From Chloroflexota bacterium (GTDB taxonomy: Bacteria; Chloroflexota; Anaerolineae; Anaerolineales; DRMV01), in NCBI GenBank assembly GCA_013153375.1, contig JAADEN010000070.1, positions 1 through 13,198 on the forward strand: a stretch of DNA of 13,198 nt, written 5' to 3'. The notes under the pieces were generated by a model that was not told where the DNA came from, ran no database searches, and saw only the letters and a list, made by a program, of their open reading frames with translations. This document shows positions 1 to 5,429 of the stretch, piece by piece (position 1 is the stretch's first letter; every line of letters starts with the position of its first letter). A program made the position numbers and the translations under genes.

Positions 1-566
1 GGCGCTTCGGCGGACGGGCCAAAGTGCTGCTCTCGTGGCAGGGCGAGCCTCTGGTGCGTCGGACCGCTCGCGCCGCGCTGGAGGCCGGGTTGCACCCCGT
101 GGCCGTGGTCGTGGGCGCGCACCGCGCCGCGGTGCAGGCCGCGGTGGACGACCTGCCCGTGGTCGTGGTGCCCAATCCCGCCTGGGCCGAGGGCCTGGCG
201 AGTTCGGTGCGGGCCGCGGTGCAGGCCGCGGCTTCGTGGCGTCCCCGGCCGGCCGCGCTGACCTTCTTCCCCGCGGATCACCCGTATCTCCCGCCCACCT
301 TGGCCCACGCGCTGACCGAGGCCCACGCGGCCACGCTGGCGCCCATCGTCGCGCCCCTGGTCATGGAGCGGCAGCGGGGCCAGCCCGTGCTCTTCGACCG
401 GGTCACCTTCGCGGACCTGGCCGCGCTGCAGGGCGATGTGGGCGGCCGCGCGCTCATGCGTCGCTACCCCGTGCACGGCGTGCCCTGGCTCGACGAAGCC
501 GTGCTCTACGATGTGGACACCCCCGCGGACTGGGCCCGTTGGCAGTGGGAGGAGGGCCGAACATGA
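1..566 (+). CDS. MocA-like nucleotidyltransferase (MobA/NTP_transf_3 family), 5' end cut by window
   Basis: Partial gene: the reading frame is open from base 3 to the TGA at 564-566, and the GTG at 24 is internal because family-typical sequence (RFGGRAKVLL) already precedes it. The family transfers a nucleotide from CTP or GTP to a molybdopterin-type cofactor or a related acceptor, in the cytoplasm. Visible motifs match the MocA/MobA-like fold: the end of the N-terminal G-rich loop with its Lys (GRAKVLL), an NPAWAEGLASSVRAA block, an acidic metal-binding segment (PADHPYLPP), GQPVLFDR followed by a GDVGGRAL block, and a C-terminal DVDTPADW. Only the first 10-20 residues are missing. The stop overlaps the next gene's start (ATGA), so the two are probably co-translated. 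Molybdenum cofactor cytidylyltransferase is the best guess, but family members also act on other substrates and no Mo-enzyme gene is visible here. Confidence 0.85.
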   Translation, partial: RFGGRAKVLLSWQGEPLVRRTARAALEAGLHPVAVVVGAHRAAVQAAVDDLPVVVVPNPAWAEGLASSVRAAVQAAASWRPRPAALTFFPADHPYLPPTLAHALTEAHAATLAPIVAPLVMERQRGQPVLFDRVTFADLAALQGDVGGRALMRRYPVHGVPWLDEAVLYDVDTPADWARWQWEEGRT

Positions 567-1570
567 GGCGGTATCTGGCCCGCGTGCTGGGCGTCGTGAC
601 CCGCTTCGTGGTGGGCTTCTTCCCCGTGGTGGCGGCCTTGTTCTTGTTCCTCATCGAGCCGTGGGCCGCCAAAGCCTATCTGGGCGTGCTGGCCCTGGCC
701 GTGGTGGTGGCGCTCCTGCTCTTTTGGTTCGCGCGCCGAGACGCGGCCCTGCGGCAGGCCATCGGCTTGGGCTTCATGCTCCTGATGTGGGGGCTGAGTT
801 GCGGCATCTTCGTGGCCGCGCTGTTGTCGGATGTCTCGCTGTCCCAGTTGTGGCGCCCCGCCGCGGCCGACGCCACACGCGTAGCCGCGGCGAGCACCGC
901 GGCCGTGGAGACGCCTCCCGTACAGCGGCGCTTGTGGCGCGAGGCCGCGCCCGACTGGATGGGCTACGGCGGGCGCTGGCCCACTTTCGGCCCGCTGGGC
1001 GGCGCGTATCCCGTGTTGGACTTCCTGCCGGGCGGGCAATATGTCTGGCGTCTGACCCGGCCTTATCAGGCCCTGGTGGTGGTCGCGCCGTGGGGCGCGC
1101 CTCAGCCCGATGTGTTCCTGCGGGCGGCCGCGCGCTGGGGCGGCCCTTCGGACGAAGGGGTGTGGGGCGTGGTTTGCCGTTATCAGGGCTCGGAGCGGTT
1201 CTACGCCTTCACCTGGCGCGGGGACGGCTGGGCCGCGATCTGGAAACACTCACCCGAGGGCATCTGGGCTTTGGCGCCCTGGCGTCCCGTTGCCACGCCG
1301 CCGGCCCTGGGCACGCCCCAACCCTGGGCCTCGCCCACGCCGCAGGCCACGCCGACGCCGGGCCTGCCGTGGCGTCGCGGCCAGGGTTCGTTGAGCGCGA
1401 TGTGTCAGGGTTCGCACTTGCGTCTGTATGTGGACGGGCTTCTGGTGGCCGAGGCCGAGGACGAGGCTTACCGGGGTGGACGGGTTGGGCTGTGGGCCGT
1501 GGCTCCTGCGGTCGCGCCCTGGGAAGTGCAGTGGCAAGATTTCGATGTCTATGAGTTGTTCTCCCCCTGA
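563..1570 (+). CDS. Membrane protein with three N-terminal helices and a C-terminal lectin-like (jelly-roll) domain, function unknown
   Basis: 335 residues. The ATG at 563 overlaps the upstream TGA; the open frame extends far upstream, but that stretch is only the +1 shadow of the preceding gene. Three hydrophobic segments lie at about 11-31, 38-57 and 66-89. Residues 100-335 then form a domain whose pattern resembles the concanavalin-like/LamG-type beta sandwiches seen in many Chloroflexota surface proteins: GVVCRYQ, FYAFTW, AIWK, LSAMCQG, LRLYVDG and GRVGLWA. A Pro/Thr-rich stretch at about 240-272, with repeated PTP-type motifs, interrupts this domain like a surface loop or linker. No catalytic residues are recognised, so carbohydrate or glycoprotein binding is possible but unproven. 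The gene ends 10 bp from the convergent cofG, with no clear terminator between them. Confidence 0.8.
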   Translation: MRRYLARVLGVVTRFVVGFFPVVAALFLFLIEPWAAKAYLGVLALAVVVALLLFWFARRDAALRQAIGLGFMLLMWGLSCGIFVAALLSDVSLSQLWRPAAADATRVAAASTAAVETPPVQRRLWREAAPDWMGYGGRWPTFGPLGGAYPVLDFLPGGQYVWRLTRPYQALVVVAPWGAPQPDVFLRAAARWGGPSDEGVWGVVCRYQGSERFYAFTWRGDGWAAIWKHSPEGIWALAPWRPVATPPALGTPQPWASPTPQATPTPGLPWRRGQGSLSAMCQGSHLRLYVDGLLVAEAEDEAYRGGRVGLWAVAPAVAPWEVQWQDFDVYELFSP

Positions 1571-1580
1571 TACCCGCGCC

Positions 1581-2756
1581 TCACTGCGTATAGCCATCGT
1601 GCAGAGGTGAGGCGTCTGAGGACGCGAGGCGCTCCCACACCCGCGGGGCCAGCCAGTCGGGGTGGACATAGGCCGGATACACGGGCAGGCGCTCCACCAG
1701 TTGGTAGCCCGCGGCCTCGGTCACCGCGCGCAGTTCGTCCAGTTTGGGCCACGGCGCTTCGGGGTTGATGTGGTCCTGGGTCACGGGCGAGACGCCGCCC
1801 CAGTCGTTGGCCCCGGCCAGAAGGTACAGTCCGTACACCTCGGGCGCCAGGTTGGGCGGGGCTTGCAGGTTCATCTCCGGCCCCAGGATGAGCCGGGCCA
1901 CGGCCAGGGCGCGCAGCATGTCCCACACCGTGGGTTCGGGGTGGTGCGCCATGCGGGTGCCCGGCTTGGCCCGAAAGTTCTGTACGATGACCTCCTGGAT
2001 GTGCCCGTAGCGGCGGTGCAGATCCGCGATGGCGAAGAGGGTGTCCACCCGCTCTTCGGGCGTCTCGCCGATGCCGATGAGTAGGCCCGTGGTGAAGGGG
2101 ATGCGCAGGCGACCCGCGTCTTCCATCATGCGCAGCCGCGCCTGGGGGTGCTTGTCGGGACATCCAAAGTGGGGCCCGCCGGGTTGCAACAGGCGCTCGC
2201 TCACCGATTCGAGCATCAGGCCCATGCTGGCGCTGACCTCCCGCAGTTGGGCCAGTTCGTCGTAGGTCAGCACGCCGGGGTTCAGATGCGGCAGCAGGCC
2301 GGTCTCGTCGAGCACCCGTCCGGCCATGGCGTGCAGATAGGCCGTGGTGGACGGGTAGCCCAGGCGCTGGAGCGCGTCTCGGGCCGCGCGGTGGGTCCAT
2401 TCGGGCTTGTCGCCCAGGCTGAACAGGGCCTCGCGGCAGCCGTGGGCCGCGCCCGTCCGGGCCAGGGCCAGCACCTCGTCGGGCGTGAGGTAGCGGGCCG
2501 CAGGGTCGCCGGGGGCCTTGACGAACGCGCAGTACCCGCAGTGATCCCGGCACAGGTTGGTCAGGGGGATGAACACATTGCGGGAAAAGGAGACCGTGCG
2601 GCCGTGGCTCTGGGCGCTCCACTCGGCCGCCAGGGCCATCAGGTCGGCCAACGCGGGGCCCTGGGCGTGGATGAGCGCGTAGGCTTCGGCGCGGGTGACG
2701 CGACCGCGGCGGGCCACGCGGCGCAGGAGCGCGGCGAGGGAGGCGGGGGACTTCAT
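1581..2756 (-). CDS. cofG: 7,8-didemethyl-8-hydroxy-5-deazariboflavin (FO) synthase subunit CofG
   Basis: 391 residues. This radical-SAM enzyme performs the second step of FO formation, converting the 5-amino-5-(4-hydroxybenzyl) uracil intermediate made by CofH into FO, the chromophore of coenzyme F420. The radical-SAM cysteine motif CX3CX2C is at Cys69, Cys73 and Cys76 (CRDHCGYC). Other CofG-like segments are SFSRNVFIPLTNLC, the HLNPGVLTYDEL block, GLMLESVSERL, a TTGLLIGIGET block, IQEVIVQNFRAKPGT and NDWGGVSPVTQDHINPEAPWP. Length is normal for a stand-alone CofG; no CofH half is fused and cofH is not in the window. The ATG at 2756 overlaps the TGA of the upstream glycosyltransferase (ATGA), so the pair is translationally coupled. 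Presence of cofG implies F420 or FO use by this organism. Confidence 0.95.
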   Translation of the reverse strand: MKSPASLAALLRRVARRGRVTRAEAYALIHAQGPALADLMALAAEWSAQSHGRTVSFSRNVFIPLTNLCRDHCGYCAFVKAPGDPAARYLTPDEVLALARTGAAHGCREALFSLGDKPEWTHRAARDALQRLGYPSTTAYLHAMAGRVLDETGLLPHLNPGVLTYDELAQLREVSASMGLMLESVSERLLQPGGPHFGCPDKHPQARLRMMEDAGRLRIPFTTGLLIGIGETPEERVDTLFAIADLHRRYGHIQEVIVQNFRAKPGTRMAHHPEPTVWDMLRALAVARLILGPEMNLQAPPNLAPEVYGLYLLAGANDWGGVSPVTQDHINPEAPWPKLDELRAVTEAAGYQLVERLPVYPAYVHPDWLAPRVWERLASSDASPLHDGYTQ

Positions 2757-4024
2757 AGCGGCCTCGGGGGTTGTTGGGCGATGATTTCCACTTGGCGCGC
2801 GGCCTGGGCGAGGCCGTTAGCCGCGCGCAGGGTCTGGCCCAGCGCGGCCGCGCGGGCGCGCATGGCCTCGTCGTGCAGGGCGCGATCCAACGCCTGGGCC
2901 AGGGCCTGAGCCGTGAGTTTGCGCCGCGGGATGGGCTGCGGGCCCACGCCTAACGCGGCCACCCGGCGGCCCCAAAAGGGTTGATCCATCAGATAAGGCA
3001 CGACCACCGCGGGCACGCCCGCGTGCAACCCCGCGGCCGTGGTGCCCGAGCCGCCGTGATGCACCACCGCGGCGCAGCGGGGGAACAGCCAGGTGTGCGG
3101 CACTTCGTCCACGACCAGGATGTCCTTGGGCCGCGCGCCCCGGCCCAGGCGGGCCCATCCCCCCAGCAAGATGCCCCGCCGCCCGACCAGGCGCAGGGCC
3201 TCGATGATTTGCCGGGTCAGGCCCTCGGGGTCGGGGTCCACCATGCTGCCGAAGCCCACATACACGGGCGGCGGGCCGGCCTCGAGAAAGGCTTGCAGTT
3301 CGGGGGAAGGGCTCCAATCCGCGGGCGGCGGCAACAGCCAGTAGCCCGTGAGGTGCACATCGGGCCCCCACTCGGGCGGCCGGGGCACGACCTGCTCGGG
3401 AAAGGCGTAGAGCATGGGCCGGGGGAAGGGATCGGCCCGGAGGAAGTCCCGCCAGGGGCGCGGCGGCAGCCCCAACACCTGGGTGCGAAAGCGGTTGACA
3501 TAGGGCCGGGCCAGCCAGCCCAGCACGCCGTTGATCCAGGCGTAGGTGCCGCGGTTGTAGAGGCGTTCGCCGGGCCAGCCGCGCGGCCAGGCCGGGGCCA
3601 GCGGATGCGCGAAGGCCGCGGTGGGGGTCAAAGGCTGCACCGCCGCGGTGGTGAAGGGTACGCCCCGCTGCACCGCGATGTCGGCCGCGACCATGGCCAG
3701 CGGCGAGAGCACGACCATGTCCACGTTTTGGGCTTCGGCGTGAATGAGGGGGAAGATGAGATCCGCGGTGCGTTTTCCGCTGCGCGCCAGTTCCAGCAAT
3801 TGGCGGGCGGCATTGCGGTGTCCCACCTGCACCAGCGAGGCCATGTGGTGCTGCACATCCGCGTCGAAGGTCGCGACCCGCAGGCCGTAGGTCTGGGCCA
3901 GGGCCTGAAACAGACGATCCGTGACCAGGGTGACGGTGTGCCCGCGCTGGATCAGCGCCCATCCCAGGGCGACGAAAGGTTGGACATCGCCTCGACTACC
4001 CAATGCGGCGATGAGGACATGCAT
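2753..4024 (-). CDS. GT1-family (UGT/sterol-glucosyltransferase-like) glycosyltransferase
   Basis: 423 residues, GT-B fold. The start at 4024 is chosen because the protein then begins MHVLIAALGSRGDVQPF, the family N-terminus, and AGGAG stands 8 bases upstream. The longer frame to a GTG at 4069 would run through the -10 promoter. N-terminal acceptor domain: GSRGDVQPF at residues 9-17. C-terminal donor domain: VYVGFGSM (254-261), a VVDEVPHTWLFPRC block (304-317), HHGGSGTT (322-329) and DQPFW (347-351). These are the nucleotide-sugar-binding signature of UGT/MGT enzymes, which glycosylate small lipophilic acceptors using UDP- or dTDP-sugars. The acceptor cannot be read from the sequence; sterol/hopanoid-like lipids, carotenoids or other natural products are typical. 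It is first in a two-gene operon with cofG. Confidence 0.9.
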   Translation of the reverse strand: MHVLIAALGSRGDVQPFVALGWALIQRGHTVTLVTDRLFQALAQTYGLRVATFDADVQHHMASLVQVGHRNAARQLLELARSGKRTADLIFPLIHAEAQNVDMVVLSPLAMVAADIAVQRGVPFTTAAVQPLTPTAAFAHPLAPAWPRGWPGERLYNRGTYAWINGVLGWLARPYVNRFRTQVLGLPPRPWRDFLRADPFPRPMLYAFPEQVVPRPPEWGPDVHLTGYWLLPPPADWSPSPELQAFLEAGPPPVYVGFGSMVDPDPEGLTRQIIEALRLVGRRGILLGGWARLGRGARPKDILVVDEVPHTWLFPRCAAVVHHGGSGTTAAGLHAGVPAVVVPYLMDQPFWGRRVAALGVGPQPIPRRKLTAQALAQALDRALHDEAMRARAAALGQTLRAANGLAQAARQVEIIAQQPPRPL

Positions 4025-4059
4025 GAAGAGGGCTCCTACGGCGCTGAAATGCGCACCTG

Positions 4060-4068
4060 ATGATACCA
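4060..4068 (-). promoter_or_regulatory. Extended -10 promoter for the glycosyltransferase-cofG operon
   Basis: On the minus strand, TGGTATCAT is an extended -10 (TGN plus TATCAT). No -35 match lies 16-18 bp upstream. Transcription would start near 4053, giving a leader of about 29 nt before the ATG at 4024 with its AGGAG site. It mirrors the plus-strand promoter at 4088-4096. Promoter assignment is by motif only. Confidence 0.5.
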
Positions 4069-4087
4069 CGACCCGCGGCGTCCTTGG

Positions 4088-4096
4088 TGGTATAAT
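4088..4096 (+). promoter_or_regulatory. Extended -10 promoter for the helix-hairpin-helix membrane protein
   Basis: TGGTATAAT contains a perfect -10 (TATAAT, 4091-4096) preceded by the extended TGN motif. The -35 position (about 4068-4073) reads ACGACC and does not match, as is usual for extended -10 promoters. The start site would be near 4103, leaving a leader of about 44 nt to the ATG at 4147. Confidence 0.6.
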
Positions 4097-4146
4097 GTTC
4101 CCCAGCGCTGATCGCGTGGTTGCACTTTCGCCCGAGGAGGCTTTTC

Positions 4147-4629
4147 ATGATCCGCACCATGTTGACCGTCGCGTACATCCTCGTGCTTCTGGTCGTTTTG
4201 GCCATCGCGTGGGTGATTTATACTGTGTTTCGTCAGGAAAAGGACGCCAGCCGGATTCCGATTTTGTCCGACATCCAGGGCAAGAAGTGGGACGCGTACA
4301 AGCATCATCACGGCCACGGCGCGGCCCAGGCGGAGGCCGGGGTCGCCGCGCCCGCGGCGGAGGCCCCCGCGGGGGAGGACGATCTGAAGCGCATCGAGGG
4401 CATTGGCCCGGTGATGGAGCGGGTGCTCAACGAGGCCGGCATCACCACTTTCGCGGATTTGGCCGCCCGCACGCCCGCCGAACTGCGGGCCATCCTGGAC
4501 GCCGCGGGCGTGCGCCGCATCACCAACCCCGAGACCTGGCCCGAGCAGGCCAAGTTGGCCGCGGAAGGCCGCTGGGAGGAACTGGCCGCGCTGCAGAGCA
4601 CCCTCAAGGGCGGCCGTCGCATGATGTGA
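4147..4629 (+). CDS. Membrane-anchored helix-hairpin-helix domain protein, function unknown
   Basis: 160 residues. The ATG at 4147 is preceded by a strong GAGGAGG at 4134-4140 with a 6-base gap; a TTG further upstream at 4120 would place this ribosome site inside the gene. Residues 6-28 form one transmembrane helix, followed by a charged stretch, a His-rich patch (HHHGHG, 53-58) and an Ala/Glu-rich linker. Residues 78-145 form a helix-hairpin-helix unit (DLKRIEGIGPVMERVLNEAG, 79-98, then TFADLA) of the kind that resembles DNA-binding HhH folds but is widespread as a C-terminal module in proteins of unknown role (DUF4332-like). No nuclease residues are visible. It is monocistronic, divergent from the glycosyltransferase operon. 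DNA binding at the membrane is only a suggestion. Confidence 0.8.
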   Translation: MIRTMLTVAYILVLLVVLAIAWVIYTVFRQEKDASRIPILSDIQGKKWDAYKHHHGHGAAQAEAGVAAPAAEAPAGEDDLKRIEGIGPVMERVLNEAGITTFADLAARTPAELRAILDAAGVRRITNPETWPEQAKLAAEGRWEELAALQSTLKGGRRMM

Positions 4630-4644
4630 GCCCGCCGCGGGCTC
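4628..4644 (+). terminator. Short hairpin overlapping the stop codon of the HhH gene; poor terminator
   Basis: GAGCCCG pairs with CGGGCTC around a 3-base loop, beginning inside the TGA at 4627-4629. There is no T run after it, so it is at best a pause or decay-blocking structure. The rest of 4645-4785 holds nothing I can identify apart from the 10-mer GGCTCCTGGG occurring twice (4640-4649 and 4680-4689). Confidence 0.25.
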
Positions 4645-4785
4645 CTGGGTCCGGCGGACGCGTGCGGGGCGCGCCGTGCGGCTCCTGGGCGCCTCGCGCC
4701 CTGCCTTGGAGTCGGCTCCGGCCAGGGTGAAAGGCCCGGCCGCGGCGGGAGGCCGTTCTGGTCGGCGCGCAACCGCTACGATTTC

Positions 4786-4815
4786 TTGACAAAGCCGCGG
4801 GCCGTGCAGTAGAAT
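4786..4815 (+). promoter_or_regulatory. Sigma-70-type promoter of the aroH-aroF operon
   Basis: TTGACA (4786-4791), an 18-bp spacer, then TAGAAT (4810-4815). Transcription would start near 4822, giving a leader of about 185 nt before aroH. The tRNA-Gly promoter at 7741 shares the same TTGACAAAG start and the same 18-bp spacing. Confidence 0.75.
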
Positions 4816-4848
4816 GGGGGCACTTCCGTCATTGGGAGCGCAACCTTG

Positions 4849-4932
4849 ATGGGACGATGGTTTGTGGGCTACGGTGAAGATGGGTACTACGGCGGCCCGA
4901 AGGGGCGGCTGTTGGCCTTGCGTTGCGCGTAG
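4849..4932 (+). CDS. Aromatic-rich leader peptide of the aroH-aroF attenuator
   Basis: A 27-codon frame from the ATG at 4849 to the TAG at 4930-4932. Five of the first 14 residues are aromatic: Trp4, Phe5, Tyr8, Tyr13 and Tyr14, the last two in tandem (codons 4885-4890). A GGGAG element (4834-4838) lies 10 bases upstream as a possible ribosome site. The frame sits between a strong promoter and an intrinsic terminator, just upstream of genes for the first common step and the Phe/Tyr branch of aromatic synthesis. The peptide itself probably has no function; its translation rate is the signal. A ribosome held at Tyr14 would have its leading edge just before the antiterminator arm at 4909, whereas one at the stop codon would cover that arm. 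Expression has not been shown. Confidence 0.75.
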   Translation: MGRWFVGYGEDGYYGGPKGRLLALRCA

Positions 4933-4989
4933 CCCGCTGAGAACAAGGGAGCCGATATGCGAGGCCGACGGGGCCTCGCATTTTCTTTT
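4864..4989 (+). promoter_or_regulatory. Ribosome-mediated transcription attenuator (mutually exclusive RNA stems) controlling aroH-aroF
   Basis: Three structures compete. (a) Protector: 4864-4873 pairs with 4928-4937 (10 bp, one G-U). (b) Antiterminator: 4909-4923 pairs with 4957-4971 in 15 uninterrupted pairs, four of them G-U. (c) Terminator: 4957-4966 pairs with 4972-4981. Structure (b) consumes the whole left arm and the loop of (c), so they cannot coexist. A further 7-bp match links the ribosome-site region 4838-4844 with 4922-4928 and would also sequester part of the antiterminator arm when the leader is untranslated. With charged aromatic tRNAs, the ribosome reaches the stop at 4930 and masks 4909-4923, so the terminator forms. 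With scarce Tyr (or Phe/Trp), it stalls upstream and the antiterminator forms. This logic is inferred from pairing and the leader peptide, by analogy with trp/phe attenuators. Confidence 0.75.
4957..4989 (+). terminator. Intrinsic terminator of the aro leader
   Basis: A perfect 10-bp stem (ATGCGAGGCC with GGCCTCGCAT) around the 5-base loop GACGG, followed by TTTTCTTTT (the first T is the last stem base). It ends only 17 bases before the aroH ATG, so it is positioned to regulate aroH rather than to end an upstream gene. Confidence 0.85.
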
Positions 4990-5006
4990 CCGTTCGGGAG
5001 TCGCTC

Positions 5007-5429
5007 ATGCCTGTGCGCGGTATTCGCGGCGCCAATAGCGTCGCGGCCAACACCCGAGAGAGCATCCTGGCCGCCACGCGCGACCTGCTGCGCGCCATAT
5101 GCCAGGCCAACCCTGGCCTGCGCCCTGACGACATGGTCAGCATCTTCTTCACCCTGACGCCCGACCTGAACGCGGTCTATCCTGCGTATGCGGCCCGGCA
5201 ACTGGGTTGGCTGCAGGTGCCCTTGCTCTCCGCGCAAGAGATCCCCGTGCCGGACGCGCTGCCTCGGGTGGTGCGGGTGCTCATCCATTGGAACACCGCG
5301 CGGCCCGCGTCCGCGATCCGGCATGTCTATCTGGGGGAAGCCGCTCGTTTGCGGCCCGACCTGGCCCGCGGCGGCCCTCTTCCGCCCAACGAAACGGCCA
5401 TTTCGCCCTGCCAGGAGGTTCAGCCATGA
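5007..5429 (+). CDS. aroH: Monofunctional chorismate mutase, AroH class
   Basis: 140 residues. Catalyses rearrangement of chorismate to prephenate, the branch towards Phe and Tyr. By alignment from memory with the Bacillus subtilis AroH trimer, key active-site residues fall at the same numbers: Arg7 (MPVRGIRGA), Glu78 (AQEIPV), Arg90 (RVVRVLI), Tyr108 (RHVYL) and Arg116 (RLRPDL). The B. subtilis Cys75 position is Ser75 here, and Phe57 corresponds to Tyr58. The C-terminal tail past residue 120 is slightly longer than in B. subtilis and probably flexible. The ATG at 5007 has CGGGAG six bases upstream, immediately after the leader terminator. The stop overlaps the aroF start (ATGA), so mutase and DAHP synthase are coupled. 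Confidence 0.95.
   Translation: MPVRGIRGANSVAANTRESILAATRDLLRAICQANPGLRPDDMVSIFFTLTPDLNAVYPAYAARQLGWLQVPLLSAQEIPVPDALPRVVRVLIHWNTARPASAIRHVYLGEAARLRPDLARGGPLPPNETAISPCQEVQP

Noticed and set aside
4025..4069. Upstream extension of the GT1 glycosyltransferase to a GTG at 4069
   Set aside because: It would include the predicted -10 element and the AGGAG ribosome site that fits the ATG at 4024.
4821..4990. A free-standing small RNA (for example 6S RNA) ending at the 4957-4989 terminator
   Set aside because: The length would fit, but the aromatic-rich reading frame, the antiterminator pairing and the 17-bp distance to aroH explain the region better as an attenuator. A short terminated RNA is still expected as its off-state product.
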